From: Candidatus Omnitrophota bacterium
Lineage (GTDB): Bacteria > Omnitrophota > Gorgyraeia > Zapsychrales > Zapsychraceae
Direction of reading: 5' to 3'
DNA: 5,131 nucleotides
Assembly: GCA_016217585.1 (NCBI GenBank)
Contig: JACRHQ010000040.1
Location: 1 to 5,131 of the forward strand
Shown piece after piece: positions 1 through 5,131 of the stretch. Made by a program: the position numbers and the translations under genes. The stretch's first letter is position 1; each line of letters opens with the position of its first letter. The notes under the pieces are model-generated. The model was not told the origin of the DNA, did not search any database, and saw only the letters and a list, made by a program, of their open reading frames with translations.

Positions 1-162
1 AAGCGCATGGCCCCGGTTGATATTCTCAAAGAGCGGTTCCCGTCTATCGACACCGGGGTCTTGAACTTGCCTCCGATCAGGCTGGAATCTCTGCTTGATT
101 TTTATCTTCAGGGTGGATACCATGTTCCCAAATCGGCCCCTCAACGCCGGATAATTTATTGA
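1..162 (+). CDS. C-terminal fragment of an unrecognised protein (5' end outside window)
   Basis: Frame 1 is open from the first base of the window to a TGA at 160-162, giving the last 53 residues of a protein. The other two forward frames hit stops within the first 65 bases or so, which supports this frame. The fragment reads as a soluble, mixed-charge tail with a proline-containing stretch ([14 protein letters not shown], about residues 22-35) and a basic end (PQRRIIY). I see no membrane segment and no motif that I can assign to a family. It runs in the same direction as recA, and its stop codon lies inside the -35 box of the recA promoter, so there is no room for a separate terminator before that promoter. 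An in-frame ATG at 7-9 exists, but the frame is open before it, so a longer gene is more likely. Function unknown. Confidence 0.6.
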   Translation, partial: KRMAPVDILKERFPSIDTGVLNLPPIRLESLLDFYLQGGYHVPKSAPQRRIIY

Positions 163-187
163 CAAGGTTTTTTAAGTCCTGTATAAT
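159..187 (+). promoter_or_regulatory. Consensus sigma-70 promoter for the recA block
   Basis: TTGACA at 159-164 and TATAAT at 182-187 are separated by exactly 17 bases, which matches the housekeeping sigma-70 consensus at all 12 positions with the optimal spacing. The spacer holds a T6 run (168-173). Transcription should begin about 6-9 bases after the -10 box, near 193-196, giving a leader of roughly 175-180 nt before the recA start codon. The -35 box contains the TGA stop of the preceding gene. The recA reading frame stays open back to the TTG of the -35 box, but that TTG is a promoter element and not a start codon. No LexA palindrome of the Bacillus or E. coli kind overlaps the promoter itself. 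Confidence 0.9.
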
Positions 188-203
188 TTGTTGCTCTTTT
201 GGC

Positions 204-241
204 GCCGGAACTTTACGGAACGCTGGGCGTAAAGGGAAGGC
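204..241 (+). promoter_or_regulatory. Hairpin with symmetric GGAA/GGAA internal loop in the recA leader
   Basis: Bases 211-217 (CTTTACG) are perfectly complementary to 228-234 (CGTAAAG), with a 10-base loop between them. Outside this stem both sides carry GGAA (207-210 and 235-238), which could form four tandem G-A mismatches, and then GCC (204-206) pairs with GGC (239-241). The element begins about 10 nt into the predicted transcript. The pairing is seen directly. That it folds or has a regulatory role is inference, and no known riboswitch class is recognised. Confidence 0.4.
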
Positions 242-246
242 TAATC

Positions 247-360
247 GTGTCCGGCAGGAGGCAGGAGACAGGAGGCAGGAAGCCGGGCATAACGGCCAAA
301 TTTATGTTCACAGCAGTCTGGGGTCCCCCGCAGTCGGGTTCCATAAATTTGGATTTTTAG
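247..360 (+). CDS. Possible 37-residue leader peptide ahead of recA
   Basis: A GTG at 247-249 follows a purine-rich GGGAAGG (234-240) by 6 bases and opens a 37-codon frame that ends with TAG at 358-360. The stop overlaps the first bases of the recA ribosome-binding site, 11 bases before the recA ATG. An in-frame ATG at 304 is also possible but lacks a Shine-Dalgarno sequence. The peptide begins with a basic, glycine-rich stretch that covers the heptamer repeats and ends in NLDF. It has no run of one amino acid that would suggest a classical attenuator. Its placement would allow translation to terminate on the recA site and feed ribosomes to it, or to melt the downstream hairpin. The frame may equally be open by chance, since a 37-codon ORF in GC-rich DNA is not rare. 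Confidence 0.2.
   Translation: MSGRRQETGGRKPGITAKFMFTAVWGPPQSGSINLDF
253..280 (+). repeat. Four tandem copies of the heptamer GGCAGGA in the recA leader
   Basis: The copies lie at 253-259, 260-266, 267-273 and 274-280. The third copy differs by one base (GACAGGA). The junctions create two perfect AGGAGG Shine-Dalgarno-like sequences at 256-261 and 270-275, neither followed by a start codon at usable distance. The array is bracketed by CCGGC (251-255) and GCCGG (282-286), which are complementary and could loop it out. The heptamer is not a multiple of three, so it is not a codon repeat. Confidence 0.75.
296..352 (+). promoter_or_regulatory. Perfect 11-bp inverted repeat with nested hairpin just before the recA RBS
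   Basis: Bases 296-306 (CCAAATTTATG) are the exact reverse complement of 342-352 (CATAAATTTGG). The 35-base interval holds a second hairpin at 318-333, where CTGGGG pairs with CCC and CAG around a 3-base loop with one bulged G (330). The outer stem is followed by A and then a T5 run (354-358). The layout could act as a weak intrinsic attenuator or as a fold controlling access to the recA ribosome-binding site that begins at 359. As DNA it could also be a protein-binding palindrome. Complementarity is certain; function is inferred. Confidence 0.5.
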
Positions 361-367
361 GGGAGGG
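359..367 (+). promoter_or_regulatory. Ribosome-binding site that sets the recA start
   Basis: AGGGGAGGG at 359-367 is a strong Shine-Dalgarno sequence, with its GGAGG core (362-366) ending 5 bases before the ATG at 372. It selects this ATG over any start in the long open frame upstream, whose translation resembles no RecA N-terminus. Confidence 0.85.
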
Positions 368-371
368 TAAG

Positions 372-1388
372 ATGGTAGAGCAGAAGAAGATTGTTGATCT
401 GGAAAGCCGCAAGAAGGCGCTGGAACTGGCGTTATCGCAGATCGAGAAGCAGTTCGGCAAGGGGTCCATCATGAAGATGGACGGGAGCGTGCACACCGAA
501 ATTGAAGTGATCCCGACGGGATGTCTGGCCCTGGACGCCGCGTTAGGCGTGGGCGGGGTCCCGCGGGGGCGCGTGATCGAGATCTACGGCCCCGAATCCT
601 CGGGGAAAACCACGCTGACCTTGAGCGTCATCGCGCAAGTCCAGAAAACCGGCGGCACGGCGGCGTTTATCGATGCCGAACACGCCTTTGATTCGACCTA
701 CGCGGGCAAAGTCGGCGTCAAATTAGATGAGCTTTTGATTTCCCAGCCGGACACCGGAGAACAGGCGCTCGAGATCGCGGAAACCCTGGTGCGCTCCAAC
801 GCGGTCGACCTTGTTATCATCGACTCGGTGGCGGCCTTGACGCCGCGCGCGGAAATAGAAGGGGAAATGGGCGACGCGCACATGGGGCTGCAGGCAAGGC
901 TGATGTCGCAGGCGCTGCGCAAGCTCACCGCCGCGATCAGCAAATCCAAGACGTGCATCATTTTTATCAATCAGATCCGCATGAAGATCGGCGTCATGTT
1001 CGGCAACCCGGAGACGACGACCGGCGGCCGGGCGCTGAAATTCTACGCGTCGGTGCGCATCGACCTGCGGCGTATCGAGTCGATTAAACAGGGCGAGCAG
1101 TTTATCGGCAACCGCGTCAAGGCGAAGATCGTCAAGAACAAGGTGGCCCCGCCTTTTCGGGAAGCGGAATTCGAGATCTATTTTGACGAAGGGATCTCCC
1201 GCTCCGCGGACGTGCTGGACCTGGGTGTCCAGTATGACATCATCCAGAAATCCGGCACCTGGCTGGCGTTCGAAAATGAAAAGCTGGGACAGGGCAAAGA
1301 GAACGCGCGTAAGTTTCTGAAGGAAAATCCCAAAATTCTGGACAAGATCGAGAAAATGATCCGCGCGAAGACCCGTGAAGCGAAGTAG
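372..1388 (+). CDS. recA: RecA recombinase, complete
   Basis: This 338-residue protein has the usual bacterial RecA length. RecA polymerises on single-stranded DNA in the cytoplasm, drives ATP-dependent homologous pairing and strand exchange, and stimulates LexA self-cleavage in organisms that have LexA. Visible landmarks are the N-terminal oligomerisation helix (about 10-35), Walker A GPESSGKT (73-80), the catalytic glutamate in DAEHA (E103), Walker B LVIID (147-151), DNA-binding loop L1 EIEGEMGD (161-168), the allosteric glutamine Q201 and loop L2 with GNPETTTGG (211-219). The KNKVAPPF interface segment (255-262) and a helical, lysine-rich C-terminal domain follow. No key residue is missing. 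One mild oddity is DAEHAFD, where most homologues have DAEHALD. The start is chosen by the strong ribosome-binding site and the match to RecA N-termini. It is the first gene after a consensus promoter and overlaps recX by 14 nt. Confidence 0.98.
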   Translation: MVEQKKIVDLESRKKALELALSQIEKQFGKGSIMKMDGSVHTEIEVIPTGCLALDAALGVGGVPRGRVIEIYGPESSGKTTLTLSVIAQVQKTGGTAAFIDAEHAFDSTYAGKVGVKLDELLISQPDTGEQALEIAETLVRSNAVDLVIIDSVAALTPRAEIEGEMGDAHMGLQARLMSQALRKLTAAISKSKTCIIFINQIRMKIGVMFGNPETTTGGRALKFYASVRIDLRRIESIKQGEQFIGNRVKAKIVKNKVAPPFREAEFEIYFDEGISRSADVLDLGVQYDIIQKSGTWLAFENEKLGQGKENARKFLKENPKILDKIEKMIRAKTREAK

Positions 1389-1848
1389 ACCAGTTAAAGA
1401 TACCGTAACAGAGGCAAAGAATTATATTTACCGGCTTCTGAAAATACGGTTTCGCAGTGAAAAAGAAGTTCGCGACAAGTTGCGCCAGAAGGGGTTCAGT
1501 GAGCCGACGGCCGATGAGGCCGTCGACTATTTTAAGGGCATTGGTCTTGTCAATGACCGGCAGTTCACCCAGAAATGGATCAGCTGGCGCCTGGCCAAAC
1601 CGTTCGGCCTCAAGCGCATCAAGCTTGAGTTAAAAGAAAAGGGCATCACGCCGGAGTTGATCGAAGAACAGTTCGCGGAAGCACAATCGGATTATTCGGA
1701 AGAGGCAATCGTCGCGCGTTTGGCCCAGCGCCAGGCCGTAAAACACCGCGGTGTCCCGCGTGAAAAAGCGAAGCAAAGGGTTTATGGATATTTGATGCGC
1801 CGTGGATTCAATCCCGCCGCCGTATTCAAAGCCGTCAAAGATATATGA
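1375..1848 (+). CDS. recX: RecX, regulator of RecA
   Basis: This is a 157-residue, all-helical basic protein of the RecX family, which binds in the groove of RecA filaments and, in characterised species, caps or destabilises them. It shows the three repeated three-helix units of the family, with the signatures [17 protein letters not shown] (25-41), GLVNDRQF (57-64), [15 protein letters not shown] (77-91) and YLMRRGF (139-145). Length is normal. The start is a GTG lying 14 bases inside the end of recA, with only a weak GAAG (1366-1369) before it, and no other start codon precedes the conserved region in this frame. Expression therefore probably depends on ribosomes finishing recA. No hairpin terminator is seen between the two genes, unlike E. 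coli, where a terminator lowers read-through into recX. The final ATGA overlaps the alaS start. Confidence 0.93.
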   Translation: MKRSRPVKDTVTEAKNYIYRLLKIRFRSEKEVRDKLRQKGFSEPTADEAVDYFKGIGLVNDRQFTQKWISWRLAKPFGLKRIKLELKEKGITPELIEEQFAEAQSDYSEEAIVARLAQRQAVKHRGVPREKAKQRVYGYLMRRGFNPAAVFKAVKDI

Positions 1849-4436
1849 CATTAAACTCCTGCGAGAACCGAAAAAAGTTCCTGTATTTTTTTGCGTCCAA
1901 AGGACACACGGTTGTCGCCAGCGATTCGGTCGTGCCCAAAGACGACCCGACGGTGCTGTTCACCACCGCCGGCATGCAGCAGTTCAAGCGCCAGTTTCTG
2001 GGATACGTCGGCGACTACACCCGCGCGGCCTCGTCCCAGAAATGTCTGCGCACTGATGACCTGGACAAGGTCGGCAAGACGGATTTTCACCACACGTTCT
2101 TTGAAATGCTGGGGAATTTTTCCTTCGGCGATTATTTCAAGAAAGACGCCATTGCCTGGGCCTGGGAATTCCTGACGACGGAGCTCAAGATCCCCGCGGA
2201 GAAACTTTGGGTTTCCGTGTACACGGACGATGAGGAAGCCGCGCAGATATGGCTTAAAGATATCAGGATTGATCCGAAAAAACTCGTTCGGCTCGGTGAC
2301 AAAAGCAATTTCTGGCCGGCTGAGGCCAAAGAGAAAGGGCCCAACGGCCCGTGCGGCCCGTGTTCGGAAATTTTTTACGATTATGGCGTCAATCCCAAAT
2401 GTACGAACAAAAAATGCGACCCGGATTGCAACTGTGGACGGTTTTCCGAGATCTGGAACCTGGTCTTTACCCAGTTCAACCGCCAGGAAGGCGGCGTGCT
2501 GGAACCCTTGCCCAACAAGAATATCGACACCGGCATGGGACTCGAGCGCCTCGTTGCCGTCGTGCAGGGGAAAAAGAGCAACTACGAGACGGATTTCTTC
2601 GCACCGATTCTCAAAAGTATCGACACCAATGCAGGCAAGGGGCTCGCGCCGGCACAACGCTACATTATCGCTGATCATATCCGGGCGATCGTCTTCGCGG
2701 TCGCCGATGGCGTTATCCCGTCCAATGAAGGCCGCGGCTATGTGGTCAAACGGCTGATCATCGACATCACAGACATCGTTTTGCAACATGGTCAAAAGGA
2801 AGTGGTCATTTACAAGCTTGTCCCGTCGGTCATAGAGGCGATGGAGAAGGCCTATCCGGAATTGAAGAAAAAATCCGGTGAGATCGCGGATATCGTCAAG
2901 AATATTGAAATCTCCTACCGCAAGGTCAGGACGGAACGGGTCCCGGAATTGACCCGCGAGGTCACCGATATCTTTAAGGGCAAGCAGGGGTCCGGCATTT
3001 TAGGACAGAAGATGTTTCTGTACCGGGACACGTACGGATTAACGCTGCCGACGATCATGGCGGTCCTGGATTCCTGCGGGGTGTGCGGGAAACTCCGGGA
3101 AGACGCGTGCAAAGAATTCGAGCGGCTTATGGCCGTCCAGCAGAAAAAATCCCGCGAAGGCAGCCGGATGACGGGGGATGTCTTTACCGGCGCGGAGCTC
3201 GACGTTGATATTCCTAAAACAAAATTCGAAGGGTATGAACACACGCAAGGTACGGGTAAAGTTTTGCGTCTGTTCATTGATAACCAGAACGTGAACGAGG
3301 TTTCGAAAGGCGATCAGGTCAAGGTTGTCCTGGACAAGACGCCGTTTTACGCGGAGGCCGGCGGACAAGTGGGCGACACGGGATATATCAGCGGCAAGAA
3401 GGGCAAGATCCGCGTGGAAGATACGCAGAAGATCAATGACGTTTACGTCCACCGAGGTGTTGTCGAAGACGGGTTGCTGCGCGTCGACGAGATGGTCGAA
3501 ACAGCAATCGACGCCGAACGGCGCCTGGCCATTATGCGCCACCACACGGCGACACACCTTTTGCAGGCGGCGTTACGGGAAGTGTTGGGGAAGCATGTCC
3601 AGCAGCAAGGGTCGCTCGTGGCCGGGGACAGGTTGCGGTTTGATTTCTCTCACCCCAAAGCCATCAGCAAGGAAGAAATCAAAAAGATTGAAGACCGCGT
3701 GAATGAACATGTCGCGGCCGGGATCCCGGTGCGCAAGGAAATTTTGGGTATTGAAGAAGCCAGAAAGAAAGGCGCCTTGGCCTTTTTCGCCGAGAAGTAC
3801 GGCGACAAGGTCCGCGTCGTTTCCATCGGCGATGTCTCGAGGGAATTTTGCGGCGGGACGCATTTAAAGAACACCGGCGAGATCGGGATTTTCAAGATCG
3901 CTTCCGAAGGCGCGGTCGCGCAGGGGATCCGCCGCCTGGAAGCGAAGACCGGAAAAGACGCCGCGCTTTTTCTCAAGAAAAAAGAGGACGCGGAGCGGGC
4001 AAACGCAGAACTCGCCAAAGCCAAACAACTGGAAACCGAACAAGAGAAGGCGCGCTATAATGTCATCATAAAATCCCTTGACCCGGAGATCAAATCGAGT
4101 CCGGAGATCGCGGGGACAAAGATATTCAACAAAGTCATCAATGATGTCAGGGTCGACACCCTTAAAAGCATTTCTGATTTTGTCAAGCAAGCGGCAAAAT
4201 CATCGGCGGTGATCCTGGGGTCCCAAACCAACGGGACCGCGACCATTGTCGTCGCCGTGACGGACGACCTGGTTAAGCGCGGGATCAGCGCCAGAGAAAT
4301 CGTCAAGGAGATCGCGCCTTTGATCGAAGGCAGCGGCGGCGGAGCGCCGCAGCTGGCCCAGGCGGGCAGCAAGCGCCCCGAACGGATGGAAGCGGCCATG
4401 CAGAAGGCCGTCGGTATTCTGAAGGGAAAACTATAA
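1845..4436 (+). CDS. alaS: Alanyl-tRNA synthetase, complete
   Basis: This 863-residue class II synthetase activates alanine with ATP, charges tRNA-Ala and hydrolyses mischarged Ser- or Gly-tRNA-Ala. Its parts in order are the catalytic core with motif 1 around LFTTAGMQQF (38-47), motif 2 with HHTFFEMLGNFSFGDYF (82-98) and motif 3 DTGMGLERL (228-236). A cysteine cluster (C186, C191, C195, C197) seen in many bacterial AlaRS precedes EIWNLVF. The tRNA-recognition helical region includes PSNEGRGYV (292-300) and RDTYGLT (394-400). The editing domain has YAEAGGQVGDTG (502-513 region), HTATH (H567, H571) and CGGTH (C669, H673), all zinc or editing residues intact. A coiled-coil linker (about 705-740) and a C-Ala domain ending in GGGAPQLAQAG (831-841) follow. 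Start: ATG in an ATGA overlap with recX and a weak AAAG upstream, so translation is probably coupled. The stretch after GRGYV lacks the usual double arginine. Confidence 0.97.
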   Translation: MTLNSCENRKKFLYFFASKGHTVVASDSVVPKDDPTVLFTTAGMQQFKRQFLGYVGDYTRAASSQKCLRTDDLDKVGKTDFHHTFFEMLGNFSFGDYFKKDAIAWAWEFLTTELKIPAEKLWVSVYTDDEEAAQIWLKDIRIDPKKLVRLGDKSNFWPAEAKEKGPNGPCGPCSEIFYDYGVNPKCTNKKCDPDCNCGRFSEIWNLVFTQFNRQEGGVLEPLPNKNIDTGMGLERLVAVVQGKKSNYETDFFAPILKSIDTNAGKGLAPAQRYIIADHIRAIVFAVADGVIPSNEGRGYVVKRLIIDITDIVLQHGQKEVVIYKLVPSVIEAMEKAYPELKKKSGEIADIVKNIEISYRKVRTERVPELTREVTDIFKGKQGSGILGQKMFLYRDTYGLTLPTIMAVLDSCGVCGKLREDACKEFERLMAVQQKKSREGSRMTGDVFTGAELDVDIPKTKFEGYEHTQGTGKVLRLFIDNQNVNEVSKGDQVKVVLDKTPFYAEAGGQVGDTGYISGKKGKIRVEDTQKINDVYVHRGVVEDGLLRVDEMVETAIDAERRLAIMRHHTATHLLQAALREVLGKHVQQQGSLVAGDRLRFDFSHPKAISKEEIKKIEDRVNEHVAAGIPVRKEILGIEEARKKGALAFFAEKYGDKVRVVSIGDVSREFCGGTHLKNTGEIGIFKIASEGAVAQGIRRLEAKTGKDAALFLKKKEDAERANAELAKAKQLETEQEKARYNVIIKSLDPEIKSSPEIAGTKIFNKVINDVRVDTLKSISDFVKQAAKSSAVILGSQTNGTATIVVAVTDDLVKRGISAREIVKEIAPLIEGSGGGAPQLAQAGSKRPERMEAAMQKAVGILKGKL

Positions 4437-4438
4437 TC

Positions 4439-5131
4439 ATGAAAATATTGACGCAGACCGGCGAGGGTATCCAGGCGCTGTATAACCGGCATCTGGGGTT
4501 CCGCAAGAAACATGTCGAGGAAAAAGTGCGCGGGATCATCGAGGACGTCCGGCTTTACGGAGACGACGCGCTCATTAAATACACGCGCAAGTTCGACAAG
4601 GTGAAGCTGACGGCTAAACAGCTGCGGGTCGCCGAGGGCGAGATCAGCGGCGCCTTCCAGAACATCACCAGTGATTTTATCAACGACCTGAAGGTCGTCC
4701 TCAACAACGTCACGGTCTTCTACAAGAAGCAGGTTTCCAAAGGCTGCCGGGTGCGTAACGACAACGGGATTCTCCTCAAGGAAAGCGTCCTGCCGCTGGA
4801 TACCGTCGGGATCTATATCCCGGCGGGGACGGCGCCTTTGATATCCACCGTCTATATGACCGCGGTCCCGGCGCGGGTGGCCGGCGTCAAACGGATCGTC
4901 CTTGCCACGCCGCCGGATAAGGAGGGTCATGTGAACCCGTATATCCTGGCGGTGGCCAACCTCCTGAAGGTCAACGAGATTTACAAGATCGGCGGCGCCC
5001 AGGCGATCGCGGCCATGGCCTTCGGGACAAAGACGGTCCCCAGGGTCGACAAGATCATCGGTCCCGGCAACATGTTCGTCACCGAAGCCAAGCGGCAGTT
5101 GTTCGGCTACGTGGATATCGACATGCTCGCC
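4439..5131 (+). CDS. hisD: Histidinol dehydrogenase, N-terminal part (cut by window end)
   Basis: The frame opens with ATG two bases after the alaS stop and stays open for 231 codons to the window edge. HisD oxidises L-histidinol to L-histidine in two NAD-dependent steps in the cytoplasm, the end of histidine synthesis. Family signatures are GIYIPAGTAPLISTVYM (124-140), PARVAGVKRIVLATPP (144-159), IYKIGGAQAIAAMAFGT (181-197) and VDKIIGPGNMFVTEAKRQ (203-220). The window stops where GPSE would be expected, so the catalytic and zinc-ligand residues of the C-terminal half are not visible. HisD proteins are about 430 residues, so slightly over half is present. The nearest Shine-Dalgarno-like sequence, AAGGG (4422-4426), lies inside alaS and is rather far (12 bases), which again suggests coupling. 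No other his gene is in view, although one could follow downstream. Confidence 0.95.
   Translation, partial: MKILTQTGEGIQALYNRHLGFRKKHVEEKVRGIIEDVRLYGDDALIKYTRKFDKVKLTAKQLRVAEGEISGAFQNITSDFINDLKVVLNNVTVFYKKQVSKGCRVRNDNGILLKESVLPLDTVGIYIPAGTAPLISTVYMTAVPARVAGVKRIVLATPPDKEGHVNPYILAVANLLKVNEIYKIGGAQAIAAMAFGTKTVPRVDKIIGPGNMFVTEAKRQLFGYVDIDMLA

Noticed and set aside
134..173. Intrinsic terminator for the upstream gene (CGGC 134-137 with GCCG 146-149, then a T6 run at 168-173)
   Set aside because: The stem is only 4 bp, lies within the coding sequence and is 18 bases from the T run, which is part of the promoter spacer.
223..236. Short match to 16S rRNA (CTGGGCGTAAAGGG resembles the conserved region after the 530 loop)
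   Set aside because: Only about 14 bases agree and the flanking sequence is unrelated to rRNA. The bases are explained by the 204-241 hairpin. Treated as coincidence.
318..333. CTG-N10-CAG, formally the E. coli LexA half-site spacing
   Set aside because: The core is GGGGTCCCCC-like and not AT-rich, and it lies about 125 bases downstream of the predicted transcription start. The arms are better explained as the inner hairpin of the leader.
159..371. N-terminal extension of RecA by 71 residues from a TTG at 159
   Set aside because: The TTG is part of the -35 box and lies upstream of the predicted transcription start. The added residues resemble no RecA, and a strong ribosome-binding site precedes the ATG at 372.
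2400..2437. Cysteine cluster in AlaRS as a novel zinc-finger insertion
   Set aside because: Comparable cysteine-rich segments before EIWNLVF occur in many bacterial AlaRS, so it is a family feature.
1851..2795. Minus-strand open frame of 314 codons opposite alaS
   Set aside because: It lies wholly opposite a well-conserved AlaRS frame, its translation shows no recognisable family, and GC-biased third positions of the sense gene readily create such frames.
4055..4930. Minus-strand open frame of 291 codons spanning the alaS/hisD junction
   Set aside because: It is antisense to two clearly recognised proteins and shows no motif of its own. It is a shadow of the real genes.

Overview
The window carries a tightly packed, plus-strand gene block from a bacterium: the tail of an unrecognised gene (1-162), a strong promoter and a structured leader of about 180 nt (159-371), then recA (372-1388), recX (1375-1848), alaS (1845-4436) and the first 231 codons of hisD (4439-5131, cut by the window edge). 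All genes lie on one strand. The third codon position leans to G/C and overall base composition is moderately GC-rich by eye. RecA, RecX, AlaRS and HisD are all clearly bacterial. The order recA-recX-alaS is shared with gamma-proteobacteria such as E. coli, but the AlaRS is divergent and hisD joined to this block is not the E. coli arrangement. I suspect an uncultured phylum (Omnitrophota or a similar lineage), at low confidence; a RecA or AlaRS tree would settle it.

Layout. The upstream gene ends at a TGA that sits inside the -35 box of a perfect consensus sigma-70 promoter (TTGACA, 17 bp, TATAAT). Transcription should start near 193-196. The untranslated leader then shows, in order: a hairpin with a symmetric purine-rich internal loop (204-241), four tandem copies of a 7-base repeat that create two perfect Shine-Dalgarno-like sites (253-280), and a perfect 11-bp inverted repeat enclosing a second hairpin (296-352), followed at once by a T5 run and the real recA ribosome-binding site. 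A possible 37-codon leader ORF (247-360) ends on that ribosome-binding site. After the leader the genes overlap or nearly touch: recA/recX by 14 nt, recX/alaS by 4 nt (ATGA), alaS/hisD separated by 2 nt. I see no terminator between them.

How it works together. RecA is the recombinase and SOS co-protease, and RecX is its filament modulator. AlaRS charges tRNA-Ala, and HisD performs the last steps of histidine synthesis. The spacing suggests one transcript that couples DNA repair to two housekeeping functions from a single very strong promoter. The most likely place for undescribed biology is the recA leader RNA. The AlaRS acceptor-stem-recognition region is a second point of interest. No mobile element, CRISPR array, tRNA or rRNA was found.
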